A model generated the notes under the pieces. The model was not told the DNA's origin, did no database searches, and saw only the letters and a list, made by a program, of their open reading frames with translations. This document shows, in pieces, positions 28,462-35,702 of a stretch of DNA of 64,000 nt (position 1 is its first letter; each line of letters begins with the position of its first letter). A program made the position numbers and the translations under genes. The DNA is from Actinomycetospora endophytica. Lineage in GTDB: Bacteria; Actinomycetota; Actinomycetes; Mycobacteriales; Pseudonocardiaceae. The stretch is taken from NCBI RefSeq assembly GCF_021026375.1, contig NZ_JAJNDB010000001.1, forward strand, positions 186,001-250,000, given 5' to 3'.

Positions 28462-29694
28462 ATGCCGTTCTACCGTCGGGTGGGCGAGATCCCGCACAAG
28501 CGGCACACCCAGCACCGCAGCCCCGCGGGCGACCTGTACTCCGAGGAGCTCATGGGCGAGGAGGGCTTCAGCTCGGACTCCTCGCTGCTCTACCACGTCG
28601 CGATCCCCTCGGCGGTCGTCGACGCGACCCCGTGGGACCCGGGCGAGCTCGGCACGACGATGAACCAGCCGCTGCTGCCCCGGCACCTCGCGCTGCACAC
28701 CCTGTTCGAAGGCCAGGAGTGGAAGTCCGCGGACCCGGTGACCAGCCGCCGGCTCGTGCTCGGCAACGCCGACGTCCGCATCTCCTACGTCGTCACCGGG
28801 GAGACCTCCCCGCTCTACCGCAACGCCGTCGGCGACGAATGCATCTACGTCGAGTCCGGCGACGGCGTCGTCGAGACCGTCTTCGGCACGCTCACGGTGA
28901 CCTCCGGCGACTACCTGGTCCTGCCGCGCTCGACCACCCACCGCTGGCTGCCCTCCGGCGACGAGCCGCTGCGCTGCTACGTCATCGAGGCCAACTCCCA
29001 CATCGGGCCCGCCGCCCGCTACCTCTCGCGCCACGGCCAGTTCCTCGAGCACTCGCCCTACTGCGAGCGCGACCTCACCGGCCCGACCACGCCCCTCGTC
29101 GTCGACGACGCCGTCCTGCACCGTGACGTCGAGGTCCTCGTCAAGCACCGCGACTCCCGCGGCGGCGTCACCGGCACCCGCTACGTCGTCCCGACCCATC
29201 CCTTCGACGTCGTCGGCTGGGACGGGTGCCTCTACCCGTTCACCGTCAACGTGGCCGACTTCGAGCCGATCACCGGGCGGGTGCACCAACCGCCGCCGGT
29301 GCACCAGGTCTTCGAGGCGACGAACCTCGTGATCTGCAACTTCGTGCCCCGCAAGGTCGACTACCACCCCGGCTCGGTGCCGGTGCCCTACTACCACTCC
29401 AACGTCGACTCCGACGAGGTCATGTTCTACTGCGGCGGGAACTACGAGGCCCGCCGCGGCTCCGGCATCGGGCAGGGCTCGGTGAGCCTGCACCCCGGCG
29501 GCCACTCCCACGGCCCCCAGCCCGGCGCGGTCGAGCGCTCGCTGGGCGTCGAGTACTTCGACGAGCTGGCCGTCATGGTCGACACGTTCCGGCCGCTCGA
29601 GCTCGGCGAGGGTGGCCGCGCCGCCGACGACGGCCGCTACGCCTGGACCTGGTCCGGTCGCGGTCCCGAGGGCGAGCTCGGCCCGCTCACGTGA
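28462..29694 (+). CDS. hmgA: Homogentisate 1,2-dioxygenase
   Basis: 410-residue Fe(II) ring-cleavage dioxygenase that opens homogentisate to maleylacetoacetate. Metal ligands are visible in PYYHSNVDSDEVMFYCGGNY (His and Glu) and in HPGGHSHGPQPG (His). Other family blocks are MPFYRRVGEIPHKRHTQ and DVVGWDGCLYPF. An AAGGAGG Shine-Dalgarno precedes the ATG. It is 16 bases after the P450 and overlaps fumarylacetoacetase by GTGA, so an operon is clear. The isomerase and 4-hydroxyphenylpyruvate dioxygenase are not within the window. Confidence 0.97.
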   Translation: MPFYRRVGEIPHKRHTQHRSPAGDLYSEELMGEEGFSSDSSLLYHVAIPSAVVDATPWDPGELGTTMNQPLLPRHLALHTLFEGQEWKSADPVTSRRLVLGNADVRISYVVTGETSPLYRNAVGDECIYVESGDGVVETVFGTLTVTSGDYLVLPRSTTHRWLPSGDEPLRCYVIEANSHIGPAARYLSRHGQFLEHSPYCERDLTGPTTPLVVDDAVLHRDVEVLVKHRDSRGGVTGTRYVVPTHPFDVVGWDGCLYPFTVNVADFEPITGRVHQPPPVHQVFEATNLVICNFVPRKVDYHPGSVPVPYYHSNVDSDEVMFYCGGNYEARRGSGIGQGSVSLHPGGHSHGPQPGAVERSLGVEYFDELAVMVDTFRPLELGEGGRAADDGRYAWTWSGRGPEGELGPLT

Positions 29695-30929
29695 CGGGTC
29701 CCGACGACGGGTACGGGGTCGCCTCCCTGCCCTTCGGCGTCTTCGACGCCGGCGGCGGCCGGCACCTCGGCGTGGCGCTCGGCGACGAGGTCGTCGACGT
29801 CGGGGCGCTCGCCGTCGCCCGCCGCTCGGGGTTGGTCGACGTGCTCGACGCCTCGTCGCTGAACCCGCTGCTCGCCGCGCCGCCCGAGGTGTGGCGTGAG
29901 GTGCGGGCCGACCTGCGGGAATGGCTGGGCGAGCCCCGGTGGCGTTCCACGCCCGCCGCACGCGCCGTGGTCCACCCCCGGCACGCCGTCCGGATGCACC
30001 TGCCGTTCACCGTCGGCGACTACGTCGACTTCTACGCCAGCGAGCACCACGCCACGAACGTCGGACGCATCCTGCGCCCGGGTACCGCGCCGTTGACGCC
30101 GAACTGGAAGCACGTGCCCATCGGGTATCACGGCCGGGGCGGGTCCGTCGTCGTCAGCGGCACCCCCGTGCGCCGTCCCCGCGGGCAGCGCAAGCCCGAC
30201 GACGAACCTCCGGTCTTCGGGCCGTCCGAGCGGCTCGACTTCGAGGCGGAGGTCGGCTTCGTGGTCGGCTCCCGGACCGAGACGGGTCAGCCGATCCCCG
30301 TCGCCGAGGCCGCCGAGCACATCTTCGGCGTGGTCCTGGTCAACGACTGGTCCGCCCGCGACATCCAGGCCTGGGAGTACGTGCCGCTCGGCCCGTTCCT
30401 CGGCAAGTCCTTCGCGACCTCGATCTCGGCGTGGGTCGTGCCCTGGGACGCCCTCGCCGACGCCCACGTCGCCCCTCCCCCGCGGGACACCTCGCCGCTG
30501 CCCTACCTCGTCGATCCGCACGACACCGGGCTGGATCTCGACCTCGAGGTCGCGCTCAACGGGCACGTGATCTCACGGCCCCGGTACCGCACCACCTACT
30601 GGACCCCGGCCCAGCAGCTCGCCCACCTGACCTCGAACGGCGCGCCCACCCGGCCCGGCGACCTGTTCGCGAGCGGGACGGTCAGCGGGCCGGTGCGCGA
30701 GGAGTTCGGGTGCCTGCTCGAACTCGCCTGGGGCGGCCAGGACCCGCTCACCCTGGCCGACGGCACCCGGCGCAGCTTCCTCCTCGACGGCGACGAGCTC
30801 ACGATCACCGCCCGAGCGCCGGGGCCGGCCGGCAGCACCGTCGCGCTCGGCCCGGTGACCGGCACCGTCCTGCCGTCGGACCCCTCCCGGCCGGCTCGCG
30901 CGACATCCCCTACGACTGGAGGTCGATGA
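29691..30929 (+). CDS. fahA: Fumarylacetoacetase
   Basis: 412-residue full-length FAH that hydrolyses fumarylacetoacetate to fumarate and acetoacetate, the last step of tyrosine degradation. Family blocks are DYVDFYASEHHATNVGRI, NWKHVPIGYHGR, RLDFEAEVGFVVG with metal-binding Glu, and NDWSARDIQAWEYVPLGPFL. The GTG start overlaps the hmgA stop. The last 20 bases overlap the 3' end of the convergent quinone oxidoreductase. Confidence 0.97.
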   Translation: MTGPDDGYGVASLPFGVFDAGGGRHLGVALGDEVVDVGALAVARRSGLVDVLDASSLNPLLAAPPEVWREVRADLREWLGEPRWRSTPAARAVVHPRHAVRMHLPFTVGDYVDFYASEHHATNVGRILRPGTAPLTPNWKHVPIGYHGRGGSVVVSGTPVRRPRGQRKPDDEPPVFGPSERLDFEAEVGFVVGSRTETGQPIPVAEAAEHIFGVVLVNDWSARDIQAWEYVPLGPFLGKSFATSISAWVVPWDALADAHVAPPPRDTSPLPYLVDPHDTGLDLDLEVALNGHVISRPRYRTTYWTPAQQLAHLTSNGAPTRPGDLFASGTVSGPVREEFGCLLELAWGGQDPLTLADGTRRSFLLDGDELTITARAPGPAGSTVALGPVTGTVLPSDPSRPARATSPTTGGR

Positions 30930-31872
30930 CGACCTTGCCGTGCACGTGCCGCGCGGCCTGGAGCTCGACCGCGGCGCGGATCTGCTCGACCGGATAGCTC
31001 GCCGCGATGGGCACCCGGAGCCGGCCCGCCGCGACCAGGCCGGCGATCTCCTCGATGGCGCCGGGAGCGGCGTTCGCGCCGTTCGCCGCGGTGATTCCGT
31101 CGACCTGGGCGGCGATGGTGGTGATGCGCTCGTCGGGCACGCCGAGCTCGCGGGCCGCGTGCACCGTCTCCGTCCCGTACAGATCGATGGCCGCGGTGAC
31201 GCCGGCGGGCGCCGCGGCGCGGACCCGGTCGGCCAGGCCGTCGCCGTACGTGACCGGCTCGGCCCCGAGGTCGCGCAGGGCATCGGCCGACGTCGCCGAT
31301 CCCGTCCCGATCACGCGCGCGCCCGCGAGGCGGGCGAGCTGGACGGCGAACACGCCGACGCCGCCTCCCGCGGCGCCGACGAGCAGGGTGTCGCCCTCGC
31401 CGGGGTCGACGACGGCGAGGGCGGCGGCGGCCGTACTGCCGGCGATGGCGAGGGTGGACGCGGTGCGGTCGTCGACGCCGTCGGGGGTGCGGTGGGCATT
31501 GCCGCCCGGGGCGATGGTTCCCACCGCGTCCACCACCACGTGGTCGGCGACCGCGCGGGAGAGGACACCGCCGAACACCCGGTCGCCGGGGGCGAACCCG
31601 GTCACGCCGTCTCCGACCTGGTCCACCACGCCGGCGTAGTCCGTGCCGAACCCGGACGGCAGGGTCAGGCCGAACCGGGCGGCGGTGTCCGCGTCGGAGG
31701 TCATGAACCAGTCCATGGGGTTCAGGCCGGCCGCGGTGACCCGCACACGCATCTGCCCCGGACCGGGCTGCGGCACGGGGACGTCGCGGACGGACAGGAC
31801 CTCGGGACCGCCGAACACCTCGAGCAGGACCGCTCTGCTCGTGGTGTCGACACCTTCTTCGTACACGCTCAC
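30910..31872 (-). CDS. NADPH:quinone oxidoreductase-like zinc-type alcohol dehydrogenase (MDR)
   Basis: 320-residue MDR-superfamily oxidoreductase. Visible are the GroES-like N-terminal domain (GPEVLSVRDVPVPQPGPGQM, then AAGLNPMDWFM), the Rossmann nucleotide site LLVGAAGGGVGVFAVQLARL, and the C-terminal KVVIDL. The catalytic-zinc Cys/His residues are absent, as in quinone oxidoreductases and enoyl reductases. The GTG start at 31872 has GAGGAG four bases upstream. It is divergent from a TetR gene with two matching dyads between them, so it is the probable target of that repressor, plausibly as a detoxification gene. Confidence 0.93.
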   Translation of the reverse strand: MSVYEEGVDTTSRAVLLEVFGGPEVLSVRDVPVPQPGPGQMRVRVTAAGLNPMDWFMTSDADTAARFGLTLPSGFGTDYAGVVDQVGDGVTGFAPGDRVFGGVLSRAVADHVVVDAVGTIAPGGNAHRTPDGVDDRTASTLAIAGSTAAAALAVVDPGEGDTLLVGAAGGGVGVFAVQLARLAGARVIGTGSATSADALRDLGAEPVTYGDGLADRVRAAAPAGVTAAIDLYGTETVHAARELGVPDERITTIAAQVDGITAANGANAAPGAIEEIAGLVAAGRLRVPIAASYPVEQIRAAVELQAARHVHGKVVIDLQS

Positions 31873-31891
31873 CGGTCTCCTCGGGCGACGA

Positions 31892-31911
31892 AAGCGGACT
31901 ATGCTCCGCTT
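31892..31911. promoter_or_regulatory. TetR-type operator, copy 1 (perfect 7-6-7 dyad)
   Basis: AAGCGGACTATGCTCCGCTT has perfect 7-base arms AAGCGGA / TCCGCTT around a 6-base spacer. It lies 20 bases upstream of the quinone oxidoreductase GTG, where bound repressor would block transcription of that gene. A second copy sits 34 bases away. Confidence 0.65.
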
Positions 31912-31925
31912 ACCAAGACCAGCAT

Positions 31926-31945
31926 AACCGGAGCGTGTTCCGCTT
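31926..31945. promoter_or_regulatory. TetR-type operator, copy 2
   Basis: AACCGGAGCGTGTTCCGCTT keeps the same 7-6-7 architecture as copy 1, with one mismatch in the left arm (AACCGGA) and an exact right arm. It ends on the first base of the TTG start codon of the regulator. This suggests autorepression at or next to the ribosome-binding region. Confidence 0.6.
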
Positions 31946-32538
31946 TGACAGAGTCCGAGGCTCGCGGTCGTCGAGCGGACGCGGCCCGCAACCGCGCGCA
32001 GCTCCTGGACGTGGCGGCCCGTGTGTTCGTCTCCGCCGACGCGGAGCCGTCGATGCGCGCGATCGCACGCGAGGCCGGGGTCGGTATCGGCACCCTCTAC
32101 CGGCACTTCCCCACCCGCGAGGCCCTGGTCGACGCGGTCTACCGCGACCAGGTGGCACGACTGACGGTCGGCGCCCGCGAGCTGCTCGCCGGACTGTCCC
32201 CGCCCGCGGCGCTGCGACGCTGGATGGACCTGTTCGGGGACTGGATCGCGACCAAGAACGGCATGCTCGACACGCTGCACGCGATGATCGAATCGGGCGA
32301 GATCGCCCATGCCCGCACCCGGACCGAGCTGCTCGCGGCCATCGACGAGATCCTCGACGCGGGCCGCGCGACCGGCGAGCTCCGCGCGGACGTCACCGCT
32401 GACGACGTCGCGGCCGGTCTGATCGGCATCTTCACCGTGGCGACCCCGCCCGAGCACGCCGCCCGGGCGGGCCGACTGCTGGACATCCTGATGCAGGGCC
32501 TCCGGGCGACATCCTCGACCGGTCGGGAGTCGCCGTGA
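31945..32538 (+). CDS. TetR-family transcriptional regulator
   Basis: 197-residue repressor. The N-terminal HTH is AARNRAQLLDVAARVFVSAD with MRAIAREAGVGIGTLYRHFP and the capping TREALVDAVY. The C-terminal ligand domain (about 80-190) is of the type annotated as TetR_C with SbtR-like helices. The TTG start is preceded by GGAG (spacing 11), and no other start fits between the upstream dyads. It is divergent from the quinone oxidoreductase. Its stop overlaps a GTG that opens a truncated DUF1772 frame (GTGA). Confidence 0.93.
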   Translation: MTESEARGRRADAARNRAQLLDVAARVFVSADAEPSMRAIAREAGVGIGTLYRHFPTREALVDAVYRDQVARLTVGARELLAGLSPPAALRRWMDLFGDWIATKNGMLDTLHAMIESGEIAHARTRTELLAAIDEILDAGRATGELRADVTADDVAAGLIGIFTVATPPEHAARAGRLLDILMQGLRATSSTGRESP

Positions 32539-32665
32539 CCGCGGTGTCGGTTCTCGCTGTCATCTTCGCCGGGCTGTTGGCAGGCGAAGAGTTCGTCGTC
32601 CGCTGGGGCGTCGCCCCGGCGATGCGGACCCTGCCTGATCCCGCCCATCTCCGGACCCGCCGCCT
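32535..32665 (+). pseudogene. Truncated DUF1772-like gene remnant
   Basis: A GTG overlapping the TetR stop opens a frame whose first 43 or so residues (VLAVIFAGLLAGEEFVVRWG, then VAPAMRTLPDPAHLRTR) look like the N-terminus of a DUF1772/anthrone-oxygenase-type membrane protein, with a hydrophobic helix followed by the GEEF motif. After that the frame continues in unrelated proline-rich sequence and the remaining three helices are missing. I read it as a 3'-deleted remnant. Confidence 0.5.
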
Positions 32666-32970
32666 TTCCAACGCGCCGCCGACCGGCGGCGTCCCATCCG
32701 ATTCACGACTGATCATGTCGCCCCCTGACCTACACATCGCACACGACTGTTCTCCAGTTCGTGCCGTCGTCCCGCCACAACCGTTCCCCTGTTGGAGCCA
32801 ACACTTCCCAGCGGGGCCGGCACATCCCCCGGGTGTCCACTCCCATGTTCGGTGACGATTCGTCGTTCATCGCTCCGCCTCACATTCCGATTGCCGGTGA
32901 CGCAAGGAGCGGAGCGTTCGGAAGGCGTTCGCACGACCGGTCCCCGGTGGCGGGGGTCGAGACTGGCCGG
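32666..32970. other. About 300 bases with no gene; follows the DUF1772 remnant
   Basis: Less GC-rich than its neighbours, with no domain-like translation on either strand. It is likely scar sequence from loss of the DUF1772 3' end plus the promoter of the DUF1275 gene. Confidence 0.4.
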
Positions 32971-33693
32971 ATGCAGGAGCATCCCGCCGCAGCGACGCGC
33001 CGCGAACTCCCGGTCACGGTTGCGCTGGCCGTCCTGACGATGACGGCGGGTGCCGCCGACGTGATCGGTTTCCTGTCCCTGGGCGGGGTCTTCACCGCTC
33101 TGCAGACCGGGAACGTGCTGTTCCTGGCCTTCGCCCTGCTGGGCATGGGATCGACCCCGGCCTGGCGGCCCGCGTTGTCGCTGGTGGCCTTCACGGTCGG
33201 CGCCGCCCTCGGCTCGGCGGTGATCAGTACGTCGGGGACGAAGCGCTGGTTCCCGATGGTGATGGGTGCCGAGGGCGTACTTCTCGGCGCGGCCGGCGCG
33301 ACCGCCCTCCGCGTGGGTGTCGGCTCGCCGCCCATCAGCCCACATCCCGCGGTGATCTGCCTCGTCGCGTTGGCCATGGGGCTGCAGTCGATGGCGGCGT
33401 TGCGGGCCCGGGTCCCGGGGATGTCGACCCAACTGATCCAGGTCTCCCTGGTCACCCTCGTCGACGCGGTCGTATCGCCCGGCGGCGACGGGCGGCGCCG
33501 ACCGCGCGACGCCGGACATCTGACGCGCACCCGGCACTCGATCACCATCGGCGGGGTCTTCGTCGGGGGTCTGCTCGGTGCCCTGTTGACCAGATGGGGG
33601 TCGGGCCCCGCGCTGCTCGTACTCGCCGCCGCGGTGCTGATCAGCGCATCCGGATACGCGATGGTGCCTCGGTATCGGCCCCCGGCGACCTGA
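32971..33693 (+). CDS. YoaK/DUF1275-family membrane protein
   Basis: 240-residue integral membrane protein with about six hydrophobic helices. Family features are LTMTAGAADVIGFLSLGGVF near the N-terminus, TALQTGNVLFLAFAL, and MGLQSMAALRARVPGMSTQL, followed by GVFVGGLLGALL. DUF1275 proteins are small transporter-like proteins of unknown substrate. The ATG at 32971 starts the conserved part; its Shine-Dalgarno is poor. It is convergent with the YrhK-like gene. Confidence 0.88.
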   Translation: MQEHPAAATRRELPVTVALAVLTMTAGAADVIGFLSLGGVFTALQTGNVLFLAFALLGMGSTPAWRPALSLVAFTVGAALGSAVISTSGTKRWFPMVMGAEGVLLGAAGATALRVGVGSPPISPHPAVICLVALAMGLQSMAALRARVPGMSTQLIQVSLVTLVDAVVSPGGDGRRRPRDAGHLTRTRHSITIGGVFVGGLLGALLTRWGSGPALLVLAAAVLISASGYAMVPRYRPPAT

Positions 33694-33742
33694 ATCGGCT
33701 GTCAGAGGCCCGAGAACGCCCCGTGACCTCCACCGGGCGGCG

Positions 33743-34048
33743 TCAGAAGTCGGTGTCCGCGTCGCTCGGCGCACCACTGGGCGCCGAGAGGCGCTGGAGA
33801 TGCCAGTAGCGACTGACCCGGATCAGTGGTCGGACGAGCAGTTCGATGCTGCCCAGGATGAACAGCCACGTCCCGGCGGTGGTCGTCGTGCCGAACAGGA
33901 ACAGGACGCTTCCGACGATGAACCAGAGGCCGATCAGGATGTCGTTCACCGTGCCCAGCGCCTCGTACCTGCGCCGCAGGATCAGCTCGTGGTGGCCGAT
34001 GACGATCGTGTACGGACCGGCCGGCGTCGGGAGAACAGGGTCGCTCAT
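33743..34048 (-). CDS. YrhK-domain small membrane protein
   Basis: 101-residue protein with two membrane helices: GLWFIVGSVLFLFGTTTTAG and WLFILGSIELLVRPLI. The preceding LILRRRYEALGTVND and the paired helices match the YrhK domain, which is of unknown function. The ATG at 34048 begins MSDPVLPTP; the open frame upstream is not family-like. It is convergent with DUF1275 and divergent from the small acidic protein. Confidence 0.75.
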   Translation of the reverse strand: MSDPVLPTPAGPYTIVIGHHELILRRRYEALGTVNDILIGLWFIVGSVLFLFGTTTTAGTWLFILGSIELLVRPLIRVSRYWHLQRLSAPSGAPSDADTDF

Positions 34049-34175
34049 GGAGTGATGCTGGACCGCCGGGAGTCGCACGAACAGCATGCGGACCGCCCGA
34101 CCTGGACCGAGGACGCCCCCCGGTGCACCCGGGCAGGCGCTGGCCTGGCCGCTCCCGTCGGGGCACGCTCGGAGC

Positions 34176-34400
34176 ATGAGCGACCGACCGTTCGAGCAGT
34201 CGATGTACCCGCACTACGCCGCCGAGAGCGCCGATGCGCGAGACAATCCGGTCGGCCTCGGGGAGCACCTCGCCGAGGACACGGCGGGCGCGGGCACGCA
34301 CGACCCGGAGGAGCTCGGCGGCGCCGATCTCGCCGATGAGCTGGAAGGTCGGCCCACTCCGCCGTTCCGGACCCCGCACCCGGACCACGAGTCCTCCTGA
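34176..34400 (+). CDS. Small acidic hypothetical protein
   Basis: 74 residues, rich in Asp/Glu and His, with no membrane segment or known domain: MSDRPFEQSMYPHYAAES, a Leu-rich acidic middle and a Pro/His tail. GGAG stands five bases before the ATG. It is probably disordered. It ends 13 bases before the stop of the convergent gene at 34414. Confidence 0.55.
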   Translation: MSDRPFEQSMYPHYAAESADARDNPVGLGEHLAEDTAGAGTHDPEELGGADLADELEGRPTPPFRTPHPDHESS

Positions 34401-34413
34401 CCCGGCGCGACGG

Positions 34414-34929
34414 TCACGATTTCCGTTGTCGGACCTGTGACCCCAGGAACGTCCCCGCGATGACCGCGAGCAGCTCGTCCCGAGCTGCGCGATGGGACTG
34501 CGACGGCCCCGAGCCCGCCACTCCGAAGACCGCCTCCGTGCCGTCGCTCTTCTCGATGCCCAGCGTCGGGGTGCTCGTCCACGGGGCAGCGCTGATGGGG
34601 CGCGCCCCGACGATCTCGCCCGCTCCCCGACCGGTGCACTCCGCTCCGCCCGGGTGTGTGCCGACGATGTAGACGGGTGAGCCGTCGGAGACCGCGCAGC
34701 CGTACTGGAGGAGCCAGTCGACCAGGCCGAGGCTCCAGGGCTCGAACAGGACCCGGTGGCTGGTCGCCACCAGCTCGCCGTCGCTGGCCAGCCCCACGGC
34801 GGCCTGCGCTCGGACGAGCTCCCGTTCGTCGACGAGACAGCACCCGGTGGCTGTGCCGGGGACCACACATTCCGAGATCCACGAATCGAAGTCGGACACC
34901 GTCCCCACGGTGCGCGATGTCGTCGCCAT
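34414..34929 (-). CDS. Hypothetical protein, unrecognised
   Basis: 171 residues with no family I recognise. The translation looks protein-like: a mixed alpha/beta N-terminal half with DSWISECVVPGTATGCCLVD, the strand ATSHRVLFEPWSLGLVDWLL, and a C-terminal helix RDELLAVIAGTFLG. Four Cys occur, three close together near the N-terminus. There is no signal peptide. It lies downstream, on the same strand, of the lysine-rich microprotein and its hairpin, but 320 non-coding bases separate them. Confidence 0.6.
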   Translation of the reverse strand: MATTSRTVGTVSDFDSWISECVVPGTATGCCLVDERELVRAQAAVGLASDGELVATSHRVLFEPWSLGLVDWLLQYGCAVSDGSPVYIVGTHPGGAECTGRGAGEIVGARPISAAPWTSTPTLGIEKSDGTEAVFGVAGSGPSQSHRAARDELLAVIAGTFLGSQVRQRKS

Positions 34930-35250
34930 CGTCTGCGCACGTTCGGAGAATGGACGATGAATACGGAGTCGTCGCCATTCGGATCTCGCCGCCCGTACGC
35001 GCGAGGCGTGTGGCCCCGATGTCGCAAGATCTGAGACTCATGGCGACTTTCTCGGCCCGGAGATCTGACCGAACCGCCGCCTCGTGCCGCCGCGAGGCCG
35101 ACGCCCACGGCCACGTCGGACTGTGGGGCGGGCAGTGGCGGACCCCCGGCGAGAGCACGGGGCCGATCGCCTGCTTCCCGGAGCCGCCTCGCATCATCGA
35201 GCCCGCAGGCGCGTTCGCGGCTGATCGTGGGATCCCGGATGATGACCCAC
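34930..35250. other. About 320 bases without a supported gene
   Basis: Open frames exist on the plus strand but lack a Shine-Dalgarno and domain-like sequence. On the minus strand this would be the leader of the 34414-34929 gene, beyond the hairpin at 35251-35281. Confidence 0.4.
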
Positions 35251-35281
35251 GCCGCGCCCCCGTCAGGAGCGGGGGCGCGGC
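35251..35281 (-). terminator. Strong GC hairpin after the lysine-rich microprotein
   Basis: GCCGCGCCCCC and GGGGGCGCGGC form a perfect 11-bp stem with a 9-base loop, 34 bases beyond the microprotein stop. There is no T-run, as is usual for actinobacterial terminators. Its place makes it the terminator (or an attenuator) of the minus-strand transcript. Confidence 0.65.
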
Positions 35282-35315
35282 GCTGCCCATCCCGTGAGGT
35301 GGCGGGCGGCTCGCG

Positions 35316-35366
35316 TCACTTCTTCTTCTTGCCCTTCTTCTTCTTGTCCTTCTTCTTCTTCCCCAT
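35316..35366 (-). CDS. 16-residue lysine-rich microprotein
   Basis: The minus strand reads MGKKKKDKKKKGKKKK then TGA: twelve Lys out of sixteen, in three tetralysine blocks separated by Asp and Gly. It has an unusually good ribosome-binding site, AGGGGGTGATC (35371-35381), ten of eleven bases matching the full anti-16S complement AGGAGGTGATC, four bases before the ATG. A -35/-10 pair lies 40-68 bases upstream and a perfect hairpin 34 bases downstream, so this is a complete small transcription unit. All lysines are AAG. It may bind nucleic acid or anionic lipid, or act as a ribosome-stalling leader; no function is known to me. Confidence 0.6.
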   Translation of the reverse strand: MGKKKKDKKKKGKKKK

Positions 35367-35401
35367 GGATGATCACCCCCTCCCCTGCTCTCGACAACGC
35401 C

Positions 35402-35447
35402 GGTCAAGGTATCGTTGACCACTATCTCGGTCAAGGAGTCGTTGACA
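35402..35447. promoter_or_regulatory. Tandem GGTCAA-N7-TTGAC dyads over the divergent promoters
   Basis: Copy A (35402-35420) is GGTCAA-GGTATCG-TTGACC, perfect 6-base arms. Copy B (35429-35447) is GGTCAA-GGAGTCG-TTGACA, one arm base different. They are 27 bases apart centre to centre. On the minus strand TTGACC (35434-35429), 17 bases and TACCTT (35411-35406) form a good promoter for the microprotein, with the two dyads covering the -35 and -10. The HTH protein starting at 35451 is the obvious candidate binder. Confidence 0.6.
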
Positions 35448-35450
35448 TCC

Positions 35451-35699
35451 GTGTCTCAGAAGAAGGCATTCGCCCAGCTCAGGAAGGCGCTCGACGCACT
35501 CGAGTCCGCCGATGGGCCGCGCGAACGGCTCAGCGCCGTTCGTCGGTTGCGCCAGACGGCCGAGGAGCTCGAGGGCGACCTCGTCGAGGAGGCGCGATCG
35601 GCCGGTCTGCGCTGGTCCGACATCGGCGAGCTCTACGGGACCAGCAAGCAGGGCGTGCAGCAGCGGTTCCGGCGGCGCATCGGGAAGGCCGCCGAGTAG
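35451..35699 (+). CDS. Small HTH protein, probable autoregulator
   Basis: 82 residues. The N-terminal half is a charged helix pair (AFAQLRKALDALESADG, ERLSAVRRLRQTAEELEGDL). The C-terminal half is a clear helix-turn-helix, ARSAGLRWSDIGELYGTSKQ followed by GVQQRFRRR, like those in sigma-4-type or Clp-N-type actinobacterial proteins. The start is uncertain: GTG at 35451 has AAGGAG twelve bases upstream, and in-frame TTGs exist at 35415 and 35442. It is divergent from the lysine-rich microprotein with tandem dyads between, and convergent with the channel-like gene. Confidence 0.75.
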   Translation: MSQKKAFAQLRKALDALESADGPRERLSAVRRLRQTAEELEGDLVEEARSAGLRWSDIGELYGTSKQGVQQRFRRRIGKAAE

Positions 35700-35702
35700 G
35701 CG

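Noticed and set aside
35415-35450. TTG codons as starts of the small HTH protein
   Set aside because: They would place the tandem dyads inside the gene, and the one at 35442 has the AAGGAG only three bases away.
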